Source of the DNA: Holdemanella sp. MSK.7.32
GTDB taxonomy: Bacteria > Bacillota_I > Bacilli_A > Erysipelotrichales > Erysipelotrichaceae
Direction of reading: 5' to 3'
Assembly (NCBI RefSeq): GCF_024460475.1
Contig: NZ_JANFYN010000038.1
Coordinates: 1 to 23,363, forward strand
Length of the DNA: 23,363 bases
Each line of letters opens with the position of its first letter. Within the stretch, counting starts at the first letter, position 1. The notes below the pieces were generated by a model. It saw only the letters and a program-made list of their open reading frames with translations, made no database searches and had not been told where the DNA came from. Both the position numbers and the translations under genes were made by a program. This document shows, piece by piece, positions 7,668 to 14,517 of this stretch.

Positions 7668-8003
7668 CTACTCTTTTTCAGCCACTACAACTGTAATGTG
7701 GCTTGTACGTTTGTGAATAGCACTCGCACTACCTTTCGCACGAGGCATGAAGCGTTTCAAAGTAATTCCTTCGTCAGCCCAGCAAGCCTTCACATATAAC
7801 TTGCTTTCATCTAAATCGTTATTGTTAACTGCGTTAGCAACAGCTGAGTGTAATACTTTACCAACAAGGTATCCACCTTTGTTAGGTAAGAATTTCAAAA
7901 TAGCAGCTGCTTCTTCTACGTCTTTTCCACGGATCAAGTCTAAGACTAGTCTTGCTTTACGAGGTTGAATACGTAGAGTTTTTGCGGTAGCTTTTACTTC
8001 CAT
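7668..8003 (-). CDS. rplV: 50S ribosomal protein uL22
   Basis: Lines the nascent-peptide exit tunnel; its beta-hairpin tip is a classic macrolide-resistance site. Its 111 residues start MEVKATAKTLRIQPRKARL, and the hairpin segment is LKRFMPRAKGSASAIHKRTSHI near 80-101 with no deletion visible. It stops with TAG, which doubles as the start of the rpsC ribosome binding site. Confidence 0.97.
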   Translation of the reverse strand: MEVKATAKTLRIQPRKARLVLDLIRGKDVEEAAAILKFLPNKGGYLVGKVLHSAVANAVNNNDLDESKLYVKACWADEGITLKRFMPRAKGSASAIHKRTSHITVVVAEKE

Positions 8004-8017
8004 TTCTTCTCCTCCTA

Positions 8018-8293
8018 CTATCTAGATTTCTTATCATCTGATCCATGACCAGTGTATTTACGTGTTGGAACGAATTCTCCTAATTTGTGTCCAACCATGT
8101 CTTCTGTTACATAAACAGGAACATGTTCCTTACCGTTATAAACGGCAAATGTGTGTTCAACAAATTGAGGGAAGATTGTAGAACGACGGCTCCAAGTTTT
8201 AATAACTTCTTTTTTTTCGGCTTCGTTTAATGCAACAACCTTTTTCATCAAATGGTCATCACAGAAAGGTCCTTTTTTCAAACTACGACTCAT
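8018..8293 (-). CDS. rpsS: 30S ribosomal protein uS19
   Basis: Head protein of the small subunit, paired with uS13 at the subunit bridge. It has 91 residues with MSRSLKKGPFCDDHLMKKV, TWSRRSTIFPQFVEHTFAVYNGKEHVPV and HKLGEFVPTR, all canonical. It is preceded by GGAGG, 18 nt after the rplB stop. Confidence 0.98.
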   Translation of the reverse strand: MSRSLKKGPFCDDHLMKKVVALNEAEKKEVIKTWSRRSTIFPQFVEHTFAVYNGKEHVPVYVTEDMVGHKLGEFVPTRKYTGHGSDDKKSR

Positions 8294-8311
8294 TGTATCT
8301 TACCTCCTTGC

Positions 8312-9145
8312 CTACTTACCATTACGACGACGTACAATTAATTTTGTACTAGCCTTCTTGTTACGACGAGTTTTAACACCCAATGCTTTTTTACCCCAAG
8401 GAGTCATTGGTGATTTACGTCCGATAGGAGTACGTCCTTCACCACCACCATGAGGGTGATCATTAGGGTTCATTACAGAACCACGAACAGTTGGGCGAAT
8501 ACCTCTCCAACGGTTACGTCCTGCTTTACCATAGTTAACTAAGCTGTAATCTTCATTACCAACTGTACCTACAGTAGCACGGCAATTAGCCAACACTTTA
8601 CGAACTTCACCAGAAGCTAAACGTAAAGTTACATATTTTTCTTCAATACCTAAGATCTGAGCTGAACATCCAGCACTACGAGCCATCTGTCCACCTTTAC
8701 CAGGTTTCAATTCAACGTTGTGAATGAATGTACCTTCAGGCATGTTTCTCATTTCGCAGCAGTTACCAATTTTGATATCTGTTTCTGCTCCTGATACAAC
8801 TGTCATACCAACCTTCAAATCTTTTGGAGCGATGATATAACGTTTTTCACCGTCAGCATAGTTTAACAATGCAATGTTTGCTGAACGGTTTGGATCGTAT
8901 TCGATTGTAGCAACACGTGCAGGCACGTTGTCTTTGTTACGTTTGAAATCGATGATACGGTAAGTTCTTTTGTGACCAGAACCTTGGTGACGTGTAGTAA
9001 TACGTCCTGTGTTGTTTCTTCCACCTTTAGATTTCAATGGAGCTAACAAACTTTTTTCTGGTTTAGATGATGTGATTTCATCTTTAGCCAAAGTTGTCAT
9101 TCCACGACGTCCAGGTGTCATTGGTTTATACTTCTTAATTGGCAT
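8312..9145 (-). CDS. rplB: 50S ribosomal protein uL2
   Basis: Core rRNA-binding protein close to the peptidyl transferase centre. It is 277 residues, the family length. The near-invariant block NPNDHPHGGGEG, which includes the functionally important histidine, is followed by KSPMTPWGKKALGVKTR. The OB and SH3-like domains are marked by HKRTYRIIDFKR and SAGCSAQILGIEEKY. The gene has AAGGAGG upstream and is separated from rplW by 58 nt, the largest gap between S10-operon genes here. Confidence 0.98.
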   Translation of the reverse strand: MPIKKYKPMTPGRRGMTTLAKDEITSSKPEKSLLAPLKSKGGRNNTGRITTRHQGSGHKRTYRIIDFKRNKDNVPARVATIEYDPNRSANIALLNYADGEKRYIIAPKDLKVGMTVVSGAETDIKIGNCCEMRNMPEGTFIHNVELKPGKGGQMARSAGCSAQILGIEEKYVTLRLASGEVRKVLANCRATVGTVGNEDYSLVNYGKAGRNRWRGIRPTVRGSVMNPNDHPHGGGEGRTPIGRKSPMTPWGKKALGVKTRRNKKASTKLIVRRRNGK

Positions 9146-9178
9146 AAACTTAATTTTCCTCCTTATCGCAATATTTAT

Positions 9179-9203
9179 TCAGGAAATAGCGTCTTCTCCC
9201 TGA
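9179..9203 (-). promoter_or_regulatory. Hairpin between rplW and rplB
   Basis: Immediately after the rplW TAA, the minus-strand RNA reads TCAGGGA, then an 11-nt loop, then TTCCTGA, a 7-bp stem with one G-U pair. No U-run follows, so it is not an intrinsic terminator. It sits in the longest gap of an otherwise tightly packed operon, about 30 nt upstream of the rplB ribosome binding site. A role in mRNA processing, or in control of rplB, is possible but unproven. Confidence 0.4.
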
Positions 9204-9497
9204 TTATTCTTCAGAACCGAACAATTCGATTGTTTGTCCTTCTTTAATTTTTACAATAGCTTTGTGTACAGCGCTTGTTTTTCCAACATAACGACCTACA
9301 CGTTTTGTTTTTGGTTTGCAATTCATTGTATTTACTTTTACAACTTCTACATTGAATGCAGCTTCAACAGCTTTAGCAATTTCGATTTTGCTAACACCCT
9401 TAACTACTTCAAAAGTTACTTTGTTATCTTCAGCCATCATCTTCATAGTTGCTTCAGTGATGATTGGGCGGATAATTACGTCTCTGTAATCTTTCAT
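9204..9497 (-). CDS. rplW: 50S ribosomal protein uL23
   Basis: Exit-tunnel rim protein that docks trigger factor and SRP. It is 97 residues: MKDYRDVIIRPIITEATM, then FEVVKGVSKIEIAKAVEAAFNVEVVKVNTMN, then a basic loop (CKPKTKRVGRYVGKTS) that reaches into the tunnel. Its ATG overlaps the rplD stop by one base. Confidence 0.97.
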   Translation of the reverse strand: MKDYRDVIIRPIITEATMKMMAEDNKVTFEVVKGVSKIEIAKAVEAAFNVEVVKVNTMNCKPKTKRVGRYVGKTSAVHKAIVKIKEGQTIELFGSEE

Positions 9498-10126
9498 TAT
9501 GCCAATGCCTCCTCAACTTGTTTTACGGCAGCGCTTGTCATAACAACTTTGTTTGCATTTACTAAATCATAAGTGTTGATTGCAGAAGCAGACATTACTG
9601 TAGCTCCAGCAATATTACGTGCTGATAAGTAAACGTTTGTTGCATCTTCGCTATCTGCAACAACAAACAATGTTTTCTTAGGCGCTTGGATAGCTTCAAT
9701 AATTGAAACAAATGTTTTTGTTTTTGGTTCAGCAATTTCAAATTTATCCAAAACGCTGAATGCTGTTTCTTGAACTTTTTCGCTCAATGCAGATTTAACT
9801 GCTAAACGGCGAACTTTTTTGTTAATGCGGTATGCATAGTTACGTGGAGTAGCTCCGAATACAGTTCCACCGCCTCTAAATTGAGTAGCACGGATAGAAC
9901 CTTGACGAGCACGTCCTGTACCTTTTTGACGGTAAGGCTTGCGTCCACCACCAGAAACTTCGCTACGACCCTTAGTGTCAGCAGTTCCTTGACGACGGCT
10001 TGCCATTTGCATTACTAATGCATCATACATAGCCTGTTGGTGTGGTTCAATTCCGAAAACAGCGTCGTTCAATTCGATTGAACCAACAACTGCACCAGCT
10101 TGGTTAATTACGTCGATAGTAGCCAT
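9497..10126 (-). CDS. rplD: 50S ribosomal protein uL4
   Basis: Its globular domain sits on the ribosome surface while a long loop reaches the exit tunnel; the loop is visible as GGGRKPYRQKGTGRARQGS near 60-78. Its 209 residues match B. subtilis L4. In enterobacteria L4 also represses the S10 operon through the rpsJ leader, a mechanism not established in Firmicutes. It is joined to rplC and rplW by TAATG overlaps on both sides. Confidence 0.98.
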   Translation of the reverse strand: MATIDVINQAGAVVGSIELNDAVFGIEPHQQAMYDALVMQMASRRQGTADTKGRSEVSGGGRKPYRQKGTGRARQGSIRATQFRGGGTVFGATPRNYAYRINKKVRRLAVKSALSEKVQETAFSVLDKFEIAEPKTKTFVSIIEAIQAPKKTLFVVADSEDATNVYLSARNIAGATVMSASAINTYDLVNANKVVMTSAAVKQVEEALA

Positions 10127-10818
10127 TATTGAACCTCCTTATTTGCAGTATAGTCAACTAAAGTAACAGGTTCTTTATCTCCCTTGCTAGTTTTAGCAGT
10201 ACGTACCATTACGCAACCTTTTCTAGGTCCAGGAACGTTACCTTTAATTAACATATAGTTGTTTTCTGTATCAACTTTAATAACTGTCAAGTTTTGGTTT
10301 GTAGTAGTATATCCACCTTCTTGACCAGCCATGATAGTACCCTTCATAATACGTCCTTGACGTGAAGTAATACCGTTTGTAGCTAATGAACCGATGTGAC
10401 GAATGTTCTTAGATCCACCGTGAGTCTTTGGACCTTGGTGAGCATTGTTACGAACGATTGTACCATTGTAACCTTTACCTTTACTTGTACCGATTACATC
10501 TACTGTTTCTCCTGCAGCAAAGATATCAACGTTAACTAAATCTCCAACGTTTACGTCCATGTCACAGTCGCGCACTTCCTTAATGAAACGCTTTGGACTT
10601 GTATTTGCTTTTTTACAGTGTCCGATGTTTGCTTTAGTTGTGCGTTTTTCTTTGATTTCTTCAAATCCTAATTGAACTGCGTTGTAACCATCTGTTTCAA
10701 CTGTTTTCTTTTGTAAAACAACGTTTGGTGTTACTTCAACTACAGTTACCGGAATCAATACACCATCTTCAGTGAAGACTTGTGTCATTCCTAATTTTCT
10801 TCCTAATAGTCCTTTCAT
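10126..10818 (-). CDS. rplC: 50S ribosomal protein uL3
   Basis: Early-assembly protein whose extension reaches the peptidyl transferase centre. Conserved GTSKGKGYNG, the HGGSKNIRHIGSL segment and GQEGGYTTTNQNL are present. The open frame begins at an ATG (10833) that overlaps its own GGAGGTG motif, so it cannot use it. The ATGs at 10821 and 10818 lie 5 and 8 nt after GGAGG. I prefer 10818, giving 230 residues starting MKGLLGRKLGMTQVF; 10821 would add one methionine. Confidence 0.96.
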   Translation of the reverse strand: MKGLLGRKLGMTQVFTEDGVLIPVTVVEVTPNVVLQKKTVETDGYNAVQLGFEEIKEKRTTKANIGHCKKANTSPKRFIKEVRDCDMDVNVGDLVNVDIFAAGETVDVIGTSKGKGYNGTIVRNNAHQGPKTHGGSKNIRHIGSLATNGITSRQGRIMKGTIMAGQEGGYTTTNQNLTVIKVDTENNYMLIKGNVPGPRKGCVMVRTAKTSKGDKEPVTLVDYTANKEVQ

Positions 10819-10832
10819 CATTGACACCTCCA

Positions 10833-11144
10833 TTAAAGTTTAATTTCGATGTCGACACCGCTAGGAAGTTCAAGTCTTTGTAAAGAATCAATCGTTTCCT
10901 TGTTTGGTGCAACAATCTCAATCAAACGCTTGTGCGTACGAATTTCAAATTGTTCACGTGAATCTTTGTATTTGTGAACCGCACGAAGAATTGTTACTAC
11001 CTGTTTTTCAGTAGGTAATGGAACTGGTCCTACAACCTTTTTAGCTCCGTGTTTTGTCGCAGCTTCGACAATTTTCTTTGCACTATCATCTAAGATTCTG
11101 TGCTCATACGCCTTTAAGCGAATTCTCATAGTATTTTTTGCCAT
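10833..11144 (-). CDS. rpsJ: 30S ribosomal protein uS10
   Basis: Head protein of the small subunit and, as NusE, a partner of NusB in antitermination. Its 103 residues start MAKNTMRIRLKAYEHRILD, with the conserved KKVVGPVPLPTEK loop and FEIRTHKRLIEI. It is the first gene of the superoperon, with AAAGGAG 7 nt upstream, preceded by a leader of about 110 nt and a good vegetative promoter. Confidence 0.98.
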   Translation of the reverse strand: MAKNTMRIRLKAYEHRILDDSAKKIVEAATKHGAKKVVGPVPLPTEKQVVTILRAVHKYKDSREQFEIRTHKRLIEIVAPNKETIDSLQRLELPSGVDIEIKL

Positions 11145-11253
11145 GTTTAACTCCTTTCGTTTATTCTAGATAAACATGCTCCATACGAATTACCTGGCCA
11201 CACCCATGACAACGGTTCTCAGTGGGTCAGCAACCTCGCACTTCATCGCAAGC
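11145..11253 (-). promoter_or_regulatory. Structured 5' leader of rpsJ
   Basis: About 110 nt lie between the predicted start of transcription and the rpsJ ATG. In the minus-strand RNA, GTTTAT-CTAGA-ATAAAC (11172-11156) forms a 6-bp hairpin directly before the AAAGGAG site. Further upstream, ACCCA (11227-11223) can pair with TGGGT (11206-11202), or alternatively GGTT can pair with AACC, so two mutually exclusive folds are possible. From memory, similar GCGAGGTTGCTGAC-like leaders precede rpsJ in other Firmicutes. I cannot confirm that here. Confidence 0.5.
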
Positions 11254-11259
11254 TCTTGT

Positions 11260-11288
11260 ATTCTAACACATATATTTCATGCATTCAA
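11260..11288 (-). promoter_or_regulatory. Promoter of the ribosomal protein operon
   Basis: The minus strand has TTGAAT (11288-11283), a 17-nt spacer, then TAGAAT (11265-11260), with TG one base upstream of the -10 to make an extended -10. Long A-tracts just upstream (11290-11375) could act as an UP element. This is the best sigma-A promoter in the intergenic region and is placed correctly for rpsJ. Confidence 0.8.
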
Positions 11289-11290
11289 CC

Positions 11291-11462
11291 CCTAAATTAA
11301 AAAAATTTAATAATTCTTTTAAAGCCCTTATTTATCGTGTTTTAACACGTTTTATTTTTTATTTTTTTAACTGTTTCCAAAAAAGAACTGTGACAACTGA
11401 TTTCAGTGGGTCACAAATATTGTTTTAAACAATAAAAATACACCTATTTTTTCAAAACATGT
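11291..11462. other. AT-rich spacer upstream of the S10 promoter
   Basis: No gene is seen in this stretch between the pip terminator and the S10 promoter. It contains A/T tracts and three dyads: CGTGTT-TT-AACACG (11336-11349), a terminator-like hairpin (11389-11415, listed separately) and ATTGTTT-T-AAACAAT (11419-11433). The first and third could be protein-binding sites or simply AT-rich chance. Only the middle one has a convincing U-run. Confidence 0.5.
11378..11415 (-). terminator. Second terminator-like hairpin before the S10 promoter
   Basis: The minus-strand RNA has TGTGAC and GTCACA as outer arms and ACTGA and TCAGT as inner arms, with a small CC/T internal loop, followed by AGTTCTTTTTT. 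That is a fair intrinsic terminator. It lies about 50 nt downstream of the pip terminator, so the pair may insulate the ribosomal operon from the accessory genes. Its 5' arm contains an 11-nt motif that recurs in the rpsJ leader. Confidence 0.5.
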
Positions 11463-11494
11463 AAAAAAGCATCTGTTTTTAATCAACAGACGCT
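11462..11494 (-). terminator. Intrinsic terminator of the pip transcript
   Basis: On the minus strand, GCGTCTGTT and AACAGATGC pair (9 bp, one G-U) around a short loop that contains the pip stop codon, followed by TTTTTT. The left arm is the last coding sequence of the hydrolase gene. It is a strong candidate rho-independent terminator. Confidence 0.85.
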
Positions 11495-12342
11495 AACCAA
11501 TCCTCTAAATTGTGACAATATGTATCATGATCATCCACAAAACACATATGACGACATCCTGGCATTAAATGCCATTTTGCATTTTTGATTCCATCATACA
11601 TAGTTTTGGCAACTAATGGTGTACATAAATCATTCGTTCCGCTTATTATTAGTGCCGGAACTTGAATTTCGTTCAATCGATTTGTATACTCAAAATCCTT
11701 CAAAGTTCCAAGCGGAGTATATTCATTAGGTCCCCAGCCAATTAAATAGGCACGAGCCCCAGCTTTCTTTTCTCTTTTAACGCATTCTGGCGTATTTTCA
11801 TCAAATGGCCCTGCACAATGAAGCTGCATATAATGCTCATTAGCCAATTGATATTGATCAGATTCATAGTCTTCACTTAAAATTGCTTGTTGCTCATCAT
11901 CCGACATAAATGAAATCATACGATGCTGCTCTTTAGCCCATAGTGAAGCTGAAGATAATGTACTCGAAAGAATTAAAGACTTCAATCTCACACTTTTCTT
12001 TTCAATCGCATAGGCAATGGCTAACATACCACCCCAGGATTGTCCCAACAAATGACAAGATTCAATATTTAAATACTCCATCAACGCAACAAGCTCTTCC
12101 ATCCACGTATCTTGATTCCACAATTCATCATGACCTTCTACAAATGATTTACCACAACCAAGTTGATCGTACATAATCACTTTTCTTCCCGTCTTAGCAA
12201 TACAATCCAACACTTCAAAATAATTATGTGTTGATCCTGGTCCTCCATGTAAACAAATCAATGGAGTTTTATCTCCTCCATCCACAATTCGATAGTATGT
12301 TTTAAAGCCCTTAAACGGCATATATCCATCATTTATTTCCAT
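11479..12342 (-). CDS. pip: Proline iminopeptidase-family alpha/beta hydrolase
   Basis: Probably removes N-terminal proline from peptides in the cytoplasm. The 287-residue protein (from the ATG at 12342) has the family's oxyanion motif HGGPG at 32-36, the nucleophile elbow GQSWGG with Ser102, Asp238 in GTND and His265 in GCRH. WGPNEYTPLGTLKD is typical of the tricorn-type PIP subfamily. The frame opens four codons earlier (12354), but homologues begin near MEINDGYMPFKG, and GGTGG lies 5 nt before the inner ATG. Its start overlaps the broken gene upstream. Other amino-acid specificities within the family cannot be excluded. Confidence 0.88.
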   Translation of the reverse strand: MEINDGYMPFKGFKTYYRIVDGGDKTPLICLHGGPGSTHNYFEVLDCIAKTGRKVIMYDQLGCGKSFVEGHDELWNQDTWMEELVALMEYLNIESCHLLGQSWGGMLAIAYAIEKKSVRLKSLILSSTLSSASLWAKEQHRMISFMSDDEQQAILSEDYESDQYQLANEHYMQLHCAGPFDENTPECVKREKKAGARAYLIGWGPNEYTPLGTLKDFEYTNRLNEIQVPALIISGTNDLCTPLVAKTMYDGIKNAKWHLMPGCRHMCFVDDHDTYCHNLEDWLASVD

Positions 12343-12686
12343 TTTAACCACCATTCACTTATTCCATCATTATATTCACTGCAACAATCTATCCAATATT
12401 CCTTATTAACACGAATTGTATCCGGTGTGCTCCACATACACTTACATATGAAAAAGTATTCAAAGAAATCACTTAAGTATTCATCCTTACAACCATTTTC
12501 CATAGTTAAAGCATCTTCTCTCAACAAAAAATCGTTTAAATAAAAATCTACATTTCCATAATGACGCTTTATTATTTTATCAACAAATCCCTTTTTTGAA
12601 AGTTCATCTACAAATCCTTCAATATACTTTGTGTTAATTTTGCGAATTTCATCGCATTACTTTTCGATTTTTTCAAAATCTATCAT
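12333..12686 (-). pseudogene. Unknown small protein gene with an in-frame stop
   Basis: One reading frame of 118 codons runs from an ATG at 12686, three bases after the lysozyme stop, to a TAA at 12333. It is interrupted only by a TAA at codon 10 (12659-12657). The first part reads MIDFEKIEK. After the stop the frame carries convincing protein (KYIEGFVDELSKKGF..., later FFICKCMWSTP) and ends ISEWWLKWK, rich in Trp, Cys and aromatic residues. No ATG with a ribosome binding site restarts it early; the open part otherwise begins only at a TTG at 12527. I do not recognise the function. The last 10 bases overlap the pip coding sequence. A degraded gene is most likely. Confidence 0.65.
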
Positions 12687-12687
12687 A

Positions 12688-13482
12688 TCATTTCTTTTGT
12701 AGATATATATTCATATCCACATCTCCTTCTATTCCATTCACTTGACCTTTATTTGAATATTGCCACATATCAAATTTATCCTCCATCGGACAACTTATTG
12801 AATAACTTGCTAGCCAAACCGGATATTTTGATATTCTTTCAAAATCATAATTTTGATATAACCAAGTCATATTTCCATATATCATCGGTTGATATCCAGC
12901 TTCTTTGATCTTTTTACAAAACCGTAGAGCCAGCTTCGTTCTTTGTTCTAGAGACAAATCATCAATTCTTCCACCCTGATCAAATTCTTCCATATCATAA
13001 ACAACTGGCATTTGAATCTTATATCCCTTAATTTTATTCAACACTAAATCTACTTCTTCATCAATCTCTTCAGCCGAAATTGCACTCGAGAAAAAATAAG
13101 CACCTACCTTAAGATGATTCTGAATAGCTTGTTGAATATTTGTATTAAAATATTCATCTTCATGTAAGATTCCCTCTTGGGCACCACGATACCCTATTCT
13201 TAACATCGCAAACTCAATCCCATCCGCCTTTACAGCTGCCCAGTCAACAGCTCCATTATGACTTGATACATCAATTCCAGTGGATACCTTATACAAAGAA
13301 TCTTTATATGTCATTAATCCATTTTCCAAAGAAAATAAATTTAAATCATAATAGCTCTTTTCTTCTATTACCGATTCTTCTTGTGTAAACAACATGTAAA
13401 TCACATAAACACTACCACTCACAATTAAAATAGGAATCAATATAAGAATTAAAATTCTACTTAATTTAACTTTTCTTCTCAT
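12688..13482 (-). CDS. Membrane-anchored GH25 lysozyme
   Basis: Predicted to cleave the MurNAc-GlcNAc bond of peptidoglycan at the cell surface. The 264-residue protein has a basic N-terminus and one hydrophobic helix (9-32) with no lipobox or clear cleavage site, so it is likely a type II anchor. The GH25 domain (68-262) shows GIDVSSHNG with Asp71, VVYDMEEFD with Asp163 and Glu165, and DMWQYSNKG with a VDMN end. The ATG overlaps the stop of the oxidoreductase (ATGA), so the two are translationally coupled. It could act in cell-wall remodelling or on foreign walls. Confidence 0.92.
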   Translation of the reverse strand: MRRKVKLSRILILILIPILIVSGSVYVIYMLFTQEESVIEEKSYYDLNLFSLENGLMTYKDSLYKVSTGIDVSSHNGAVDWAAVKADGIEFAMLRIGYRGAQEGILHEDEYFNTNIQQAIQNHLKVGAYFFSSAISAEEIDEEVDLVLNKIKGYKIQMPVVYDMEEFDQGGRIDDLSLEQRTKLALRFCKKIKEAGYQPMIYGNMTWLYQNYDFERISKYPVWLASYSISCPMEDKFDMWQYSNKGQVNGIEGDVDMNIYLQKK

Positions 13483-14366
13483 ACCCCAATGACCTTAAGA
13501 ATTTCTAAGTTTGCATTTCTTGACATTATAGGACTTTCAATCAAACCACTCTCTATACAAGTACACGCATGTTCGATTTCACCAGTAAAATCCGATTTCT
13601 GTTCTACCACAATCTTTTTATCATTCATTACAAGTTCTGTATTCTTCCAAAAATTCTTACAAGTAACGCTACCCTTTGTACCATATATATGAGCTGTATT
13701 TTCCATATCCACATCCCAACTTGTTGCGATATGTGCCACGCACCCATTTTCATATTCAATCAAAGCTTCATCCTGAAATCGAGATACTTTCAATATTGAG
13801 CTATTCGCCATTCTATTTGCATAACAAATAGGGTAAACCCCAATATCAAACATACATCCAGATCCTGGCTGGTTAAAATGCCAGTCTGAAATTGTTTCTG
13901 TCAGTTTTGTTGCATATTGAGCATCCATTGATTTTATTTCACCAATTTCTTCATTTGAAATCATTTCAAATAATTTTTGATTTAATGGTGTGAAAACCGT
14001 TTTATGGGCTTCCATTAAAAAGCAGTTTTGTTGGTGTGCATAATCAAAGCATGCATGTAATTCTTCACTAGATACACACATTGGTTTTTCGCAAACTACA
14101 TGTTTATGATTTGCCAAAGCCATGTGTATATGTTTAGCATGTAAATAATTTGGCGTACAAATATATACCATATCTAAATTTACATCCTTCAACATCTCCT
14201 CATAGCTATCGTAAGCTTTTTTTGCCCCATACTCCTCTTTAAAAGCATCCGCTTTTTCTATACTAGAAGAACACACTGCATATAGATTCGCATTACGCGA
14301 AAACAAAACACCTTGTATTACGCGACGGCTAATACCACCTAAGCCATAAACTCCAATTTGTACCAT
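13479..14366 (-). CDS. Gfo/Idh/MocA-family NAD(P)-dependent oxidoreductase
   Basis: Likely oxidises or reduces a sugar, polyol or related cyclic alcohol; the substrate is unknown. The Rossmann GLGGIS motif is at residues 8-13, the family's CEKP motif with the catalytic-site lysine K94 follows, and GCMFDIGVYPICYA corresponds to the active-site helix. The frame opens at a GTG (14375), but AAGGTG lies 6 nt before the ATG at 14366, which is chosen (295 residues). The family usually runs 320-330. The C-terminus stops right after SPIMSRNANLEILKVIGV, with the last helix short and the stop overlapping the next start. Confidence 0.9.
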   Translation of the reverse strand: MVQIGVYGLGGISRRVIQGVLFSRNANLYAVCSSSIEKADAFKEEYGAKKAYDSYEEMLKDVNLDMVYICTPNYLHAKHIHMALANHKHVVCEKPMCVSSEELHACFDYAHQQNCFLMEAHKTVFTPLNQKLFEMISNEEIGEIKSMDAQYATKLTETISDWHFNQPGSGCMFDIGVYPICYANRMANSSILKVSRFQDEALIEYENGCVAHIATSWDVDMENTAHIYGTKGSVTCKNFWKNTELVMNDKKIVVEQKSDFTGEIEHACTCIESGLIESPIMSRNANLEILKVIGV

Positions 14367-14490
14367 TCTATTCACCTTCTTTTTAAGATTACTTTAAGCT
14401 CTTTTCCTTATTGTATATATAGAAATAAGCAGTTACCTCATTTACTCACTATACTTATCTCTTCCTGCCTATTTCTTTTATATATGAAGA

Positions 14491-14517
14491 ATGTCCATGG
14501 AATTACTCCATGGACAT
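14491..14517 (-). terminator. 10-bp hairpin at the end of the SGNH hydrolase gene
   Basis: ATGTCCATGG and CCATGGACAT are perfect complements around a 7-nt loop that includes the TAA stop. The minus-strand sequence after it is TCTTCATATAT, with no proper U-run. It could slow polymerase or protect the 3' end. Whether transcription continues into the oxidoreductase run is open. Confidence 0.5.

Noticed and set aside
11336..11349. CGTGTT-TT-AACACG with a following T-rich run as a plus-strand terminator
   Set aside because: No plus-strand gene precedes it, and the stem is only 6 bp in very AT-rich DNA. At most it is a protein-binding dyad.
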